From ZC4RG35 sp964571765 (GTDB taxonomy: Bacteria > Actinomycetota > Acidimicrobiia > Spongiisociales > ZC4RG35), in assembly GCA_964571765.1 (NCBI GenBank), contig CAZNDH010000008.1, positions 15,596-79,595 of the forward strand: a stretch of DNA of 64,000 bases. Reading direction: 5' to 3'. Under the pieces are notes generated by a model that saw only the letters and a list, made by a program, of their open reading frames with translations, was not told where the DNA came from and made no database searches. Shown piece after piece: positions 41,416 to 51,959 of this stretch; position 1 is the stretch's first letter, and every line of letters begins with the position of its first letter. The position numbers and the translations under genes are program-made.

Positions 41416-41963
41416 GCTTCGGGGACTGGATCGGGGAGCCTGTCAACTGGGTTTTCGCTGCAATCGGGGCGGGCATCCTCTTCGCCGGGCTCAGGGTGGT
41501 CACCGCCCCCAACCTGGTGCACGCCGCCCTCTACCTGGTTGCCACCTTCGCCGGGATCGCCGGGTTGTTCCTCATCCTCTCCGCCGAGTTCGTCGCCTGG
41601 GCCCTGGTGCTGATCTACATAGGGGCGGTGGTGGTCCTCTTCCTCTTCGGGATCATGATCACCAGGGCTCCCACCGGGGTCGACGAGGGTCTCAGCGCCC
41701 AACATCGGATGGGGCCTGCGGTGCTCGCCGCCGGGCTGTTCGCCCTGATGGCATGGACCGCCTTCCAGGCGTTCGGTACCGACGCCCTGATCGCCACCGG
41801 TCAACCCACCGAGACAGAGGTGCTCGGCCGGGCCCTGCTGGGCAGGTTCGTCATACCCTTCGAGGTGGTCGGCTTCATCCTGCTCGCCGCCCTCATCGGC
41901 GGCATCACCATCGCCCGCCGAGACCTCACCCCGGCAGAAGAGGAAGAGAGGGCATCGGTGTGA
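41412..41963 (+). CDS. nuoJ: Complex I subunit J (set 2)
   Basis: The 183-residue five-TM subunit has WALVLIYIGAVVVLFLFGIMI as its conserved third helix. GTG start overlaps the nuoI stop (GTGA); the stop overlaps the nuoK GTG. Confidence 0.93.
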   Translation: MSFGDWIGEPVNWVFAAIGAGILFAGLRVVTAPNLVHAALYLVATFAGIAGLFLILSAEFVAWALVLIYIGAVVVLFLFGIMITRAPTGVDEGLSAQHRMGPAVLAAGLFALMAWTAFQAFGTDALIATGQPTETEVLGRALLGRFVIPFEVVGFILLAALIGGITIARRDLTPAEEEERASV

Positions 41964-42265
41964 CCCTTATCCAGTTTCTCATCCTCGGTGCCGGACTGTT
42001 CTCGCTTGGGGTCTACGGGCTGCTGGTGAGGCGGAACATCGTGCTCATCCTCCTCTCCGTCGAGCTGATGCTGGCCGCGGTCAACATAAACCTTGTGGCC
42101 TTCGAGGCGTTCCTGGTCACCTCCGAGGCCATCGGTCAGGTCTTCGCCCTCTTCGTGATCACCGTGGCCGCCGCCGAGGTGGGCATCGGCCTGGCCATCG
42201 TCCTGATGATCTTCCGCAACCGGCGGTCCGCCAACGTCGACGAGCTCTCCCTGATGAGGTGGTAG
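41960..42265 (+). CDS. nuoK: Complex I subunit K (set 2)
   Basis: The 101-residue three-TM subunit has the membrane Glu residues in LLSVELMLAAVN and AAAEVGIGLAI. GTG start overlaps nuoJ by four bases. A 64-base gap containing heptad repeats follows. Confidence 0.94.
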   Translation: MTLIQFLILGAGLFSLGVYGLLVRRNIVLILLSVELMLAAVNINLVAFEAFLVTSEAIGQVFALFVITVAAAEVGIGLAIVLMIFRNRRSANVDELSLMRW

Positions 42266-42294
42266 TGATGGGCTCGCTCGGCCCGCTGTCTTTC

Positions 42295-42315
42295 GTACTT
42301 GGTATCAGGTGCCAG
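42295..42315. repeat. Heptad-phased GTAC repeat, locus 5 (nuoK-nuoL gap, set 2)
   Basis: Three consecutive units, GTACTTG, GTATCAG and GTGCCAG, lie before nuoL, mirroring the nuoK-nuoL gap of set 1; the last unit also contributes to the AGGAG ribosome site. Confidence 0.55.
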
Positions 42316-42329
42316 GAGATGGGCTCGTG

Positions 42330-44351
<2,022 letters not shown>

Positions 44352-44373
44352 GTTATGGAGGAGAGGCCTAGAG

Positions 44374-45999
44374 ATGGAATGGTTTGAAAGCTGGGGTCTG
44401 ACGATGATCGTCTTCCTCCCCCTGGTCGGAGCGTTGCTCATCGGGGTCATCCCCGAGGACAACGAGGAGGCGATCAAGCGCACCGGCCTCACCATGGCGG
44501 TCCTCGCCTTCCTCGCCAGCCTCTTCCTCGTCAGTCAGTTCGACTACTCGGCCCGGGGCTACAACAATTACCAATTCGAGGTCGACGTCACCTGGATCGG
44601 GGCGATCAACTCCAACTACCACATCGGGGTCGACGGGATCAGCCTGCCTCTGTTGGTCCTGTCCACCTTCATCGTGGTCCTGGCGGTGATCTACTCGTGG
44701 AACCACTGGGAGGAGCCGAGGAATCCCAAGGCCTTCCTGATTCTCATGATGATCCTGGCCACCGGGATGAACGGCACCTTCGTCGCCCTCGACCTGGTGC
44801 TGTTCTTCATCTTCTTCGAGGTGGTGCTGCTCCCCATGTACTTCATGATCGGGATCTGGGGGGATAAGACCCCGCGGCGGATCCCCGGGTTCAAAAGGGA
44901 GTTCGAGACCCGGCTCTATGCGGCGATCAAGTTCTTCCTCTTCACCCTGTTCGGCTCGGCGTTCATGCTCCTCGGGTTCCTCGCCCTCTATTTCGAGTCG
45001 GGCAACGTCAGCGACCTGGGGCGGACTTTCGACATCCCCTTGCTCACCGAGTTGGGGGCCGCCGGCGCATTCACCGGCACCTTCGCCTTCCTGGTTTTCG
45101 GGGCGATGTTCTTGGGGTTCGCGGTCAAGGTGCCAATGTGGCCGCTTCACACTTGGCTTCCCGACGCCCACACTGCGGCGCCCACGGTGGGCTCGGTGCT
45201 CCTGGCCGCCATCCTCCTCAAGCTGGGCTCGTACGGGTTCATCCGGATCTCGCTGCCGATACTCCCCGACGAGGCGGCGCGCTGGGCCCCGGTCATCGCC
45301 ATCCTGGCGGTGATCGGGATCATCTACGGCTCACTGGCCTGTCTCGCCCAGACCGACATGAAACGGCTGATCGCTTTCTCCTCGGTGGGCCACATGGGTT
45401 TCGTCATGCTGGGGATCGCCACCCTGACCGACATCGGGATCAACGCCGCCATCATCGGGATGGTGGCCCACGGTCTGATAACCGGGCTCCTCTTCTTCCT
45501 CGCCGGCTCGCTCAGCCACCGATACCACACCCGGGAGATGGCACGTCTCGGAGGCAACATGAAGCTGATGCCGGTGATGGGAGGGATCCTCGCCTTCACC
45601 GCCATGGCCTCTCTGGGGCTCCCCGGCCTGGCCGGGTTCTGGGGGGAGTTCATGTCGCTGGTCGGCGCCTACAACCCCCTCGACGGGCTGTCGCTGGGGG
45701 TGTTCCGCACCGCCATGGTGTTGGGCGCCATCGGAACCGTGCTCACCGCGGGCTACATGCTGATGATGCTGCAGAAGGTGAACCTGGGCGAGCCCTCAGC
45801 CGAGTGGGCGGGACACCAGCTCCACGACGTCAACCGATTCGAGCTGGCCTCATGGGCGCCGCTCATCGTGCTCATCGTGGTCATCGGGCTCTACCCAAGG
45901 CTGATCTTCGACACCACCACCGATACCGTGACCTCCCTGGTGGAGATGGCGTTCCATGGAGACACGGTCGCCTCACTCTCTTCGTCCGGGGGTGGCTAG
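44374..45999 (+). CDS. nuoM: Complex I subunit M (set 2)
   Basis: The 541-residue antiporter-like subunit has FIFFEVVLLPMYFMIGIWG with the key Glu and HTWLPDAHTAAPTVGSVLLAA. A strong GGAGGAGAGG site 7 nt before the ATG sets the start. About 14 TM helices. Confidence 0.95.
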   Translation: MEWFESWGLTMIVFLPLVGALLIGVIPEDNEEAIKRTGLTMAVLAFLASLFLVSQFDYSARGYNNYQFEVDVTWIGAINSNYHIGVDGISLPLLVLSTFIVVLAVIYSWNHWEEPRNPKAFLILMMILATGMNGTFVALDLVLFFIFFEVVLLPMYFMIGIWGDKTPRRIPGFKREFETRLYAAIKFFLFTLFGSAFMLLGFLALYFESGNVSDLGRTFDIPLLTELGAAGAFTGTFAFLVFGAMFLGFAVKVPMWPLHTWLPDAHTAAPTVGSVLLAAILLKLGSYGFIRISLPILPDEAARWAPVIAILAVIGIIYGSLACLAQTDMKRLIAFSSVGHMGFVMLGIATLTDIGINAAIIGMVAHGLITGLLFFLAGSLSHRYHTREMARLGGNMKLMPVMGGILAFTAMASLGLPGLAGFWGEFMSLVGAYNPLDGLSLGVFRTAMVLGAIGTVLTAGYMLMMLQKVNLGEPSAEWAGHQLHDVNRFELASWAPLIVLIVVIGLYPRLIFDTTTDTVTSLVEMAFHGDTVASLSSSGGG

Positions 46000-46071
46000 G
46001 TGCCGGGGAGCATCGGTGTGCCTGTCCCTGTGGGGGGACCGTCTGAAGGGAAGCAAGGGCAAGGGGGATAT

Positions 46072-46175
46072 GAACCGCCAGCGAACTCGTCCGCGACCGA
46101 TAGGCCCTCCGGAGGCGGGAGGCGGCCTCGGCTTCGCCTCGGGCCCCCCTGGACGGCCCTCCGGGCTGGCGGTTC
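46072..46175. other. Intergenic inverted repeat with internal direct repeats (nuoM-nuoN gap, set 2)
   Basis: The 200-base gap holds GAACCGCCAG (46072-46081) and its exact inverse CTGGCGGTTC (46166-46175), enclosing G/C-rich hairpins and two copies of GGCCCTCCGG. An open plus-strand frame crosses it (46000-46203) but has the composition of non-coding sequence. It may be a folded RNA element controlling nuoN. Confidence 0.35.
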
Positions 46176-46199
46176 CCCGGTGGACAAGGGGACATCGCG

Positions 46200-47681
46200 A
46201 TGACCTGGGAGGTCGACTACCTTGCGCTGTCACCCGAGCTGATCGTGGTCGGCACCTTGTTGGTGGTGCTGGTGCTCGACCTGGTGTTGCCCCGGCCGCT
46301 CAAGTACTGGACGGCCACGGTCGCCGTCGCCGGCACGGCAATGGCCTTGATCCCCCTGGCCTTCATGGCGTTCGACGGCACGGTGCGATCGATGTTCGAC
46401 GGGTCGTTCGTCGTTGACCAGTTCGCCGTGGTGCTCAAGGTGGTCTTCCTCATCGCCGCCTATGTGGTCTTCCTCATGTCGCACCACTACATCGAGTCGG
46501 ACCGCTACTACCAGGGGGAGTACTACTTCCTCCTGCTCGCCTCGCTGCTCGGCTCGCTGGTCATGGCCTCGGCCCGCGACCTCATCGTCCTTTTCATCGG
46601 GCTGGAGCTGACCACCGGGCCGCTGTACATGCTGGCCGGGTGGCGCAAAGGTGACGTCAAGTCCAACGAGGCCTCGATGAAGTACTTCGTCCTCGGGGTG
46701 CTCTCCACCGCGATCATGCTCTACGGGATGTCGCTCCTGTTCGGGGTCACCGGGGAGATCACCTTCGCCGGTCTCGCCGAGGCCACCGCCGGCCGGGCCG
46801 GGGAGCCCATGCTGGTGATGGCGGTGCTGTTCGTCATCGTCGGCTTCGCCTTCAAGGTGTCGGCGGTTCCCTTCCACTTCTGGGCCCCGGACACCTACGA
46901 GGGGGCACCGACACCGATCACCGCCTACCTCTCGGTCAACTCCAAGGCGGCGGGGTTCGTCGCCATGCTCCTGGTGATGTACCTCGCCCTCCCCGGGCTC
47001 TCCGAGATCTGGGCGCCGGCGCTGTGGCTGCTGGCAGCCCTGTCGATGACCGTCGGCAACCTAACGGCTCTCCGCCAGTCGAACATCGTCCGTCTGCTTG
47101 CCTACTCGTCGATCGCCCAGGCCGGTTTCATGCTGGTGCCTTTCGCCGCCGCCGGGGTCGCCGGGGCCGACCTCGAGGAGGCTTTCGCCGCCACGGTCAT
47201 CTACCTGGTGATCTACGCGGTGATGAACCTGGGGGCGTTCGCGGCGGTCATCGCCGGAGCCCGGGTCACCCGATCGGGCGAGATCCCCGCCTGGGCCGGT
47301 CTGGCGAGGATCGACCCCCGAGCCGGGGTGCTGCTGGCGGTGTTCTTCTTCAGCCTGGCAGGGATCCCACCGCTGGCGGGATGGTTCGCCAAGTTCGTCA
47401 TGTTCCGATCGGTGATGATCGCCGGCGGGGCAGCAACCGTTGTCCTGGCGGTGATCGCCGCGGTCAATGCGGTGGTCTCGCTGTACTACTACGCCCGAGT
47501 GGTGCGCACCGTGTGGATGGACGACGCCGAGTTGGGATCGGCCGAGCCGGTCTCCCCCCCGGCTGGTTCGCTCCGGTTGGCGCTGGGGATCGCGGCGGTG
47601 CTGACGGTGGTGGTGGGCTTCTACCCGGCGATCGCCACATTCGTCGGCGAGGCCTCGAGGGTCATTGCCACCGGTGGATGA
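46200..47681 (+). CDS. nuoN: Complex I subunit N (set 2)
   Basis: The 493-residue antiporter-like subunit has LFIGLELTTGPLYMLAGW with the key Glu and FHFWAPDTYEGAPTPITAYLS. About 14 TM helices. It is last in the 11-gene operon and is preceded by a long non-coding gap that is absent at the same junction of set 1. Confidence 0.95.
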   Translation: MTWEVDYLALSPELIVVGTLLVVLVLDLVLPRPLKYWTATVAVAGTAMALIPLAFMAFDGTVRSMFDGSFVVDQFAVVLKVVFLIAAYVVFLMSHHYIESDRYYQGEYYFLLLASLLGSLVMASARDLIVLFIGLELTTGPLYMLAGWRKGDVKSNEASMKYFVLGVLSTAIMLYGMSLLFGVTGEITFAGLAEATAGRAGEPMLVMAVLFVIVGFAFKVSAVPFHFWAPDTYEGAPTPITAYLSVNSKAAGFVAMLLVMYLALPGLSEIWAPALWLLAALSMTVGNLTALRQSNIVRLLAYSSIAQAGFMLVPFAAAGVAGADLEEAFAATVIYLVIYAVMNLGAFAAVIAGARVTRSGEIPAWAGLARIDPRAGVLLAVFFFSLAGIPPLAGWFAKFVMFRSVMIAGGAATVVLAVIAAVNAVVSLYYYARVVRTVWMDDAELGSAEPVSPPAGSLRLALGIAAVLTVVVGFYPAIATFVGEASRVIATGG

Positions 47682-47702
47682 GGTAGGCCTCGCTGCGTCC
47701 GG

Positions 47703-48281
47703 CTAGCGAGTGAGCTCGCCTCGTTTCAGCGCCCGGTACTCGCGGTCGAGCAACGACCAGTGGGAGTGGTCTACCCAGTTGCCCCTGATGAGGAGCTCCT
47801 CACGCAGCACCCCCTCGCGAGTGAACCCCAGCTTCTGGGCGACCCGGTCGGAGGCGTCGTTGCCCACGGCGATGCGGAGGACCGCCTTGTGATAGCCCAG
47901 GGCGTCGAATGCCTCTCGTAGGATGCGGTCGACCGCCTCGGTGCACACGCCGTGGCCGGTCTCGCCGGAATGCACCCAGTACCCGATCTCGACGATTTTT
48001 CCCAGTTTGGACACCGTCCAGAACGAGACGTTGCCGATGTGGCGGGTGGGGTCGTCCTTTCTCCTGATCGAGTAGTCCCAGGCGCGCTCCTCCCGCCAGG
48101 CCAGCATCGACTCGCGGAGGAATGCTGCGGTGTCGCCGGAGTTGTAATCCATGCGGGCCCAGGGAAGCCACTGGTTGAGATCGGGAAGCGACGCCCGGAT
48201 TGCCTCGTCCACGGTGTGGGCGTCACGGCGGGCGAAGCGCTGGAGCTGGAGACGCTCGGTTTCGAGGAGGCCCCTGGGCAT
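47703..48281 (-). CDS. GNAT family N-acetyltransferase (RimJ/RimL type)
   Basis: The 192-residue protein starts LLETERLQLQRF and contains WDYSIRRKDD, EIGYWVHSGETGHGVCTEAV (acetyl-CoA loop) and NDASDRVAQKLGFTREGVLRE, matching the ribosomal-protein acetyltransferase type of GNAT. The amine substrate is not known. TATCCT ends 6 nt before the ATG at 48281 (leaderless); the gene is divergent from the NUDIX gene. Confidence 0.9.
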   Translation of the reverse strand: MPRGLLETERLQLQRFARRDAHTVDEAIRASLPDLNQWLPWARMDYNSGDTAAFLRESMLAWREERAWDYSIRRKDDPTRHIGNVSFWTVSKLGKIVEIGYWVHSGETGHGVCTEAVDRILREAFDALGYHKAVLRIAVGNDASDRVAQKLGFTREGVLREELLIRGNWVDHSHWSLLDREYRALKRGELTR

Positions 48282-48287
48282 CGGTTC

Positions 48288-48293
48288 AGGATA
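48288..48293 (-). promoter_or_regulatory. -10 element of the GNAT gene
   Basis: TATCCT on the minus strand ends 6 nt before the ATG at 48281. Confidence 0.5.
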
Positions 48294-48303
48294 TAGGCAG
48301 GAA

Positions 48304-48309
48304 TAACCT
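48304..48309 (+). promoter_or_regulatory. -10 element of the NUDIX gene
   Basis: TAACCT ends 11 nt before the ATG at 48321, so the leader would be about 5 nt. Confidence 0.4.
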
Positions 48310-48320
48310 CTACAACGCCC

Positions 48321-48851
48321 ATGTGGGAGCATCTCAAGATCCACGACGACTACCCCAACCCCGGGGACCGGCCAATGGCCGCGGTCCTGGCTCCGCTGTA
48401 CCTCGATGACGACGGGCGTATCAGGGTGGTGCTCACCAAGCGGCCTGAAACCATGCCCACCCATGCCGGGCACATATCCTTCCCCGGGGGGCGACCCCAC
48501 CCCGGTGACGATGGACCGGTGGCCACCGCCTTGCGGGAGGCGCACGAGGAGGTGGGGATCGAGCCCGACCGGGTCGACGTCCTCGGGTTCCTGTCGCCGA
48601 TCGACACCGTGTCCTACTCGCTGATGGTGGTTCCGGTGGTGGGAAGGCTGGAGCCGCCAATCCGGCTGGTTCCCTCGGATCGGGAGGTGGAACGGGTGCA
48701 CACCCCCCTGCTCTCGGATCTCGCCGACACCGGCCGATGGTGGTCGTTGCCTTGGAACGGGTTCGAGGTCTGGTATTACGACCTCGACGGCGACACCCTC
48801 TGGGGGGCGACCGCCTATATGGTCCGTGAGCTGATCGGTCTGGGCGAATAG
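48321..48851 (+). CDS. NUDIX hydrolase, CoA pyrophosphatase-like
   Basis: The 176-residue protein has the NUDIX box FPGGRPHPGDDGPVATALRE followed by AHEEVGI (near residues 53-80), preceded by VVLTKRPETMPTHAGHISF, the CoA-pyrophosphatase (NudL-like) signature. It would split CoA or acyl-CoA into 3',5'-ADP and phosphopantetheine. Cytoplasmic. Confidence 0.85.
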   Translation: MWEHLKIHDDYPNPGDRPMAAVLAPLYLDDDGRIRVVLTKRPETMPTHAGHISFPGGRPHPGDDGPVATALREAHEEVGIEPDRVDVLGFLSPIDTVSYSLMVVPVVGRLEPPIRLVPSDREVERVHTPLLSDLADTGRWWSLPWNGFEVWYYDLDGDTLWGATAYMVRELIGLGE

Positions 48852-48899
48852 GGCCTGAGCACCCTTCAGATCTGGCACTTGCCGTGCCGATCATCACCT

Positions 48900-50672
48900 G
48901 TGATCTCGAGAACCCCGGAGGCGGCGCAGCGACGATTTCACCGTCACGTGGCGGTCCTGTACGTGGTCACCGTACCTGTCCTTGCCGTGGTCGAGATCAT
49001 TCGTGCCGCGGAGGCGGGTGACCCGTTCCGCTGGATCGGTTACTCGGTTCTCACCGTCTGGTCGATCCTGGTGGTCATGAATGAGAAGGCGAGCATGGTG
49101 CCCCTCCTCCTCTCCACCATGGTCTATCTGGGGACGCTCAACCTGCTCGGGGCAGTGCTCGAGCGGACGTTCACCGCATTAGATGCCACGACCTCATTCG
49201 GGGTGATGATGCTGCTTTCGGTGCTGGCCGGGACTCTGGTGGCGGGGAGCAAGTTGGTGTGGACCGGGGCGATCGCATCGTTCGTCGCCGGCTGGGTGGT
49301 GACCGTCGGGTTGCTCACCGGTGTCGACGAGACCACTCTCACAGTAAGGGTGGTGATCGCCGTCGCCGGGGTGGTGTTCACCACCACCCTGGTGTCGGGT
49401 CTGTTCGATCAGCTAGCCGAGGCGGTGCAGAGCCACTTCCGCGCATCGCGGCTCCAGGACGCCATCGCCAGTTGCTCCGAGGCCCTGCTTTTCCACTCTG
49501 ACGTGTTCGCCGTCTACGGGGCGACCCGTGCCCTGCTCGATGCCACCGATGCCGATTACGCCTATGTCGACCGGACCATCGACATCGACGGGGAGCCCGG
49601 GTGGGAGATCATCGCCGACGCATCGAGGAGGACGTCGGGATCGGGCCGGGGTTGGAAGCGGGGGATGTACTCGGACATCCCTTCTACTTACCGCGCTTTG
49701 TCGGAGGGTAGGTCGGTGGCGGTCAGGACTGCCGAGCTGGACCAGGTCGAGCGTCGGCCCTATGCCGACGACGGTATCGTGTCCGAGGTATCGGTCCCCA
49801 TTTTCGTCGGTCGGGTGATGAGGGGCTCCATCGGCTTCATCCAGTACACCGAGGACCGCCAGTGGATCGATGCCGAGGTCCAGACCCTTTGGCGGGCTTC
49901 ACACATGATCGGCGCCTACTGGAAGCGCCAGGACGACGCCCAGGAGCTACGTGCCTCCAATGAGGCCAAGGAGAGACTTCTCGCCTCGGTGAGCCACGAG
50001 ATCAGGACGCCCCTCACCGCCATCGTTGGGCTGTCCGAGGAGTTGGTGGGGGCGAGCACCGGTCTCGGCGACGAGGAGCGGGATGAGCTCAACCGGATCA
50101 TCGCGGCGCAGGCCCGCGAGCTGGCCGAGTTGGTGGAGGACCTCCTGGTGGCTTCGCGGGCCGACTTCGGCAACCTGTCTATCAGGCCAGAGACGATCGA
50201 CCTGCTCGCCCAGGCCCGGCAGGTGGTGGAGGGGATCGGTGAGTCCCATCCCAGCGACAAGGTGATCGAGATGGTCGGTGAGCAAGTCGCCGCCTGGGCC
50301 GACCCCCTCCGGGTACGTCAGGTCATCCGCAACTTGTTGACCAACGCCATCAAGTACGGAGGCGACCGGGTGGTCATGGGGGTCGAGAATCGTGGAGGTC
50401 AGGCTTGCCTGGTGGTGGAGGACAATGGCTCGGGCGTGCCCCCGGCCGAGGCAAAGCTGATCTTCGAGCGCTACTACCGGTCGGCTCAGTCACCGACGCA
50501 GCCTGGTTCTGTGGGGATCGGCCTGGCGGTATCGCGCCAGCTCGCAGAGATGATGGGAGGGTCGCTGGACTACGTGAGGACCGTCGAGGGACCTCGCTTC
50601 GAGCTGACCTTGCCCGGCTACGACGCTTCGAGCGGCGGGATCTTTCCCACGAGGGTGGCCACCGCCCGATGA
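48900..50672 (+). CDS. Membrane sensor histidine kinase with GAF-like domain
   Basis: The 590-residue protein has six TM helices (about 20-185), a GAF-like domain (about 195-345, with ADYAYVDRTIDI), a HisKA domain with H366 in SHEIRTPLTAI, and a HATPase domain with NLLTNAIKYGGD, DNGSGVPPAEA and SVGIGLAVSRQLAE. No adjacent response regulator is seen, so it is an orphan kinase. The signal is unknown. I chose the GTG at 48900; a TTG at 48879 would add seven residues. Confidence 0.88.
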   Translation: MISRTPEAAQRRFHRHVAVLYVVTVPVLAVVEIIRAAEAGDPFRWIGYSVLTVWSILVVMNEKASMVPLLLSTMVYLGTLNLLGAVLERTFTALDATTSFGVMMLLSVLAGTLVAGSKLVWTGAIASFVAGWVVTVGLLTGVDETTLTVRVVIAVAGVVFTTTLVSGLFDQLAEAVQSHFRASRLQDAIASCSEALLFHSDVFAVYGATRALLDATDADYAYVDRTIDIDGEPGWEIIADASRRTSGSGRGWKRGMYSDIPSTYRALSEGRSVAVRTAELDQVERRPYADDGIVSEVSVPIFVGRVMRGSIGFIQYTEDRQWIDAEVQTLWRASHMIGAYWKRQDDAQELRASNEAKERLLASVSHEIRTPLTAIVGLSEELVGASTGLGDEERDELNRIIAAQARELAELVEDLLVASRADFGNLSIRPETIDLLAQARQVVEGIGESHPSDKVIEMVGEQVAAWADPLRVRQVIRNLLTNAIKYGGDRVVMGVENRGGQACLVVEDNGSGVPPAEAKLIFERYYRSAQSPTQPGSVGIGLAVSRQLAEMMGGSLDYVRTVEGPRFELTLPGYDASSGGIFPTRVATAR

Positions 50673-50703
50673 TGCGGGCGGCGGCTCATCCCGCCGTCCG
50701 TCG

Positions 50704-50709
50704 TAGAAT
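50704..50709 (+). promoter_or_regulatory. -10 element of the LCP gene
   Basis: TAGAAT lies 16 nt before the ATG at 50726, leaving a short leader with AAGGGG as ribosome site. Confidence 0.5.
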
Positions 50710-50725
50710 CCCGTCGTAAGGGGTA

Positions 50726-51787
50726 ATGGGTTCTTCCGTGACCAAGAAACGTCTTTTGCTGGTGGCCGTCACCGCCTTCCTCCTCTTCAGCGGGGTGGTT
50801 CTTGCGTTCGCCTTCTCGACCTGGAGTGAGGTCAACCGGGTGACCATCGACCGGGCGACCCCGGGTGTAGGTGCCCAGGGCTCCGACGACTCGGAGGAGG
50901 GGGTGGAAGGTGAGGAGAAGGAGCCGGCCCCCGGGTCCACCGAGGGGGTGGGCATAGTCCTGCTGGGCGGCCTGGATTCCCGTGACCAGCTCGATGACCT
51001 GACCGGGTTCGGGGACTTCCCCGGAGAGCGGGCAGACGTGATAATGGTCCTGATCCGGACCCGTTCGGCGACCGCGGTGATGTCCCTCCCCCGGGACCTC
51101 CTGGCCGAGGATCCGTGCACCGGTCGACAGCAGCGCATCAATACCCTGATCGCCGATTGCGGCGCCGTGCTCAACGGGCCCTCCCGGCTCCTCCAGGCTG
51201 TCGAGCGTCTCATTGGGGAGAGGGTGGACCACTACGCCATGGTCGACCTCGCCGGGTTCCAGCAGGTGGTGGAGGTGATCGGTGGCTACGAGATCTGCCT
51301 GGATCTCCCGGTGCGGGACCAGAGGGCGCACCTGGAGCTCCCCGCCGGGTGCTCCCTGGCAGGCGGCGAGGAGACACTCGCCTGGCTCCGTTCGCGTCAC
51401 ACCCAAGAGCTCACCGCCAGCGGATGGAGAACCATGCCCGGCATGAACGACCTGACTCGTAACCAGCGCCAGCGGAGGTTTGTCATCGACGTCCTCGCCC
51501 GGCTCTCCTACGTCTCCAGCCCCCAAGCCCTCAGCCGAACTGCCCGGGCGATCGCCCCCCACGTCACCGTCGACGACCAGCTGACGATCACCGAGGCGGT
51601 CAACCTGGTCTGGGCGTTGCGCGGCCTCGACCGAGGTGCCTTCACCGAGCTTGAGGTCCCGGTCACCGACCATGTCACGGAAGAGGGGGCAGCAGTCCTG
51701 GTGGCCACCACCCCGATAGACGGCATCGTCGCCGGCTTCCTCGAGACCCACGCCACCGCCGACGTGTCCGATCCCCGCGCTGGTTGA
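50726..51787 (+). CDS. LytR-CpsA-Psr (LCP) family protein
   Basis: The 353-residue protein has an N-terminal TM anchor (about 9-30), an acidic linker, and an LCP domain with GIVLLGGLDSRDQ, RADVIMVLIRTRS, AVMSLPRDLL, QQRINTLIADCG, HYAMVDLAGFQQVVEVIGG and WLRSRHT then RNQRQRRFV. LCP proteins attach teichoic or arabinogalactan-type polymers to peptidoglycan outside the membrane. No glycan genes are nearby. Confidence 0.9.
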   Translation: MGSSVTKKRLLLVAVTAFLLFSGVVLAFAFSTWSEVNRVTIDRATPGVGAQGSDDSEEGVEGEEKEPAPGSTEGVGIVLLGGLDSRDQLDDLTGFGDFPGERADVIMVLIRTRSATAVMSLPRDLLAEDPCTGRQQRINTLIADCGAVLNGPSRLLQAVERLIGERVDHYAMVDLAGFQQVVEVIGGYEICLDLPVRDQRAHLELPAGCSLAGGEETLAWLRSRHTQELTASGWRTMPGMNDLTRNQRQRRFVIDVLARLSYVSSPQALSRTARAIAPHVTVDDQLTITEAVNLVWALRGLDRGAFTELEVPVTDHVTEEGAAVLVATTPIDGIVAGFLETHATADVSDPRAG

Positions 51788-51839
51788 CCGCGGATGCGGG
51801 GGGGGCCCACGACATCTCCCTCGGGCGTCGTCACCGGGC

Positions 51840-51845
51840 TACACT
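51840..51845 (+). promoter_or_regulatory. -10 element of the trpS leader
   Basis: TACACT ends 8 nt before the ATG of a 12-codon leader ORF, so that leader peptide would be made from a leaderless end. Confidence 0.6.
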
Positions 51846-51853
51846 CGTTCCCC

Positions 51854-51892
51854 ATGAGCTCGACGACGTCTCCCCGGTGGCGCACCCCCTGA
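51854..51892 (+). CDS. Candidate Trp-codon leader peptide of trpS
   Basis: The ORF encodes MSSTTSPRWRTP. Its Trp codon (51878-51880) lies inside GGTGGC (51876-51881), which can pair with GCCACC (51896-51901). The position upstream of a terminator and trpS fits a ribosome-mediated attenuator. The peptide itself needs no function. Confidence 0.55.
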   Translation: MSSTTSPRWRTP

Positions 51893-51944
51893 GCGGCCAC
51901 CTCCACTGGTTCCAGTGTCGCCGCCGGAGATCCGGCGGCTTTTT
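51876..51944 (+). promoter_or_regulatory. Candidate ribosome-mediated transcription attenuator of trpS
   Basis: Segment 1 (51876-51881, covering the Trp codon) pairs with segment 2 (51896-51901). If a ribosome stalls at Trp, segment 2 is freed, and its GCGGC (51893-51897) can pair with GCCGC (51920-51924), the 5' arm of the terminator. A separate CACTGG/CCAGTG hairpin (51904-51917) lies between. Streptomyces uses this type of control for an auxiliary trpS. No T-box motif is present. Confidence 0.55.
51920..51944 (+). terminator. Intrinsic terminator upstream of trpS
   Basis: GCCGCCGG (51920-51927) and CCGGCGGC (51932-51939) form an 8-bp stem with a four-base loop followed by five T. It ends 15 bases before trpS, so it is an attenuator rather than a gene end. 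Confidence 0.75.
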
Positions 51945-51959
51945 CGTTGAGAGGATGAG

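Noticed and set aside
46000..46203. 67-codon plus-strand frame between nuoM and nuoN
   Set aside because: Composition is Gly/Pro/Arg-rich, and it crosses inverted repeats and overlaps the nuoN start; more likely non-coding.
51896..51944. T-box riboswitch upstream of trpS
   Set aside because: No T-box consensus (TGGNACCGCG) or stem I specifier loop is recognisable; the leader-peptide model fits better.
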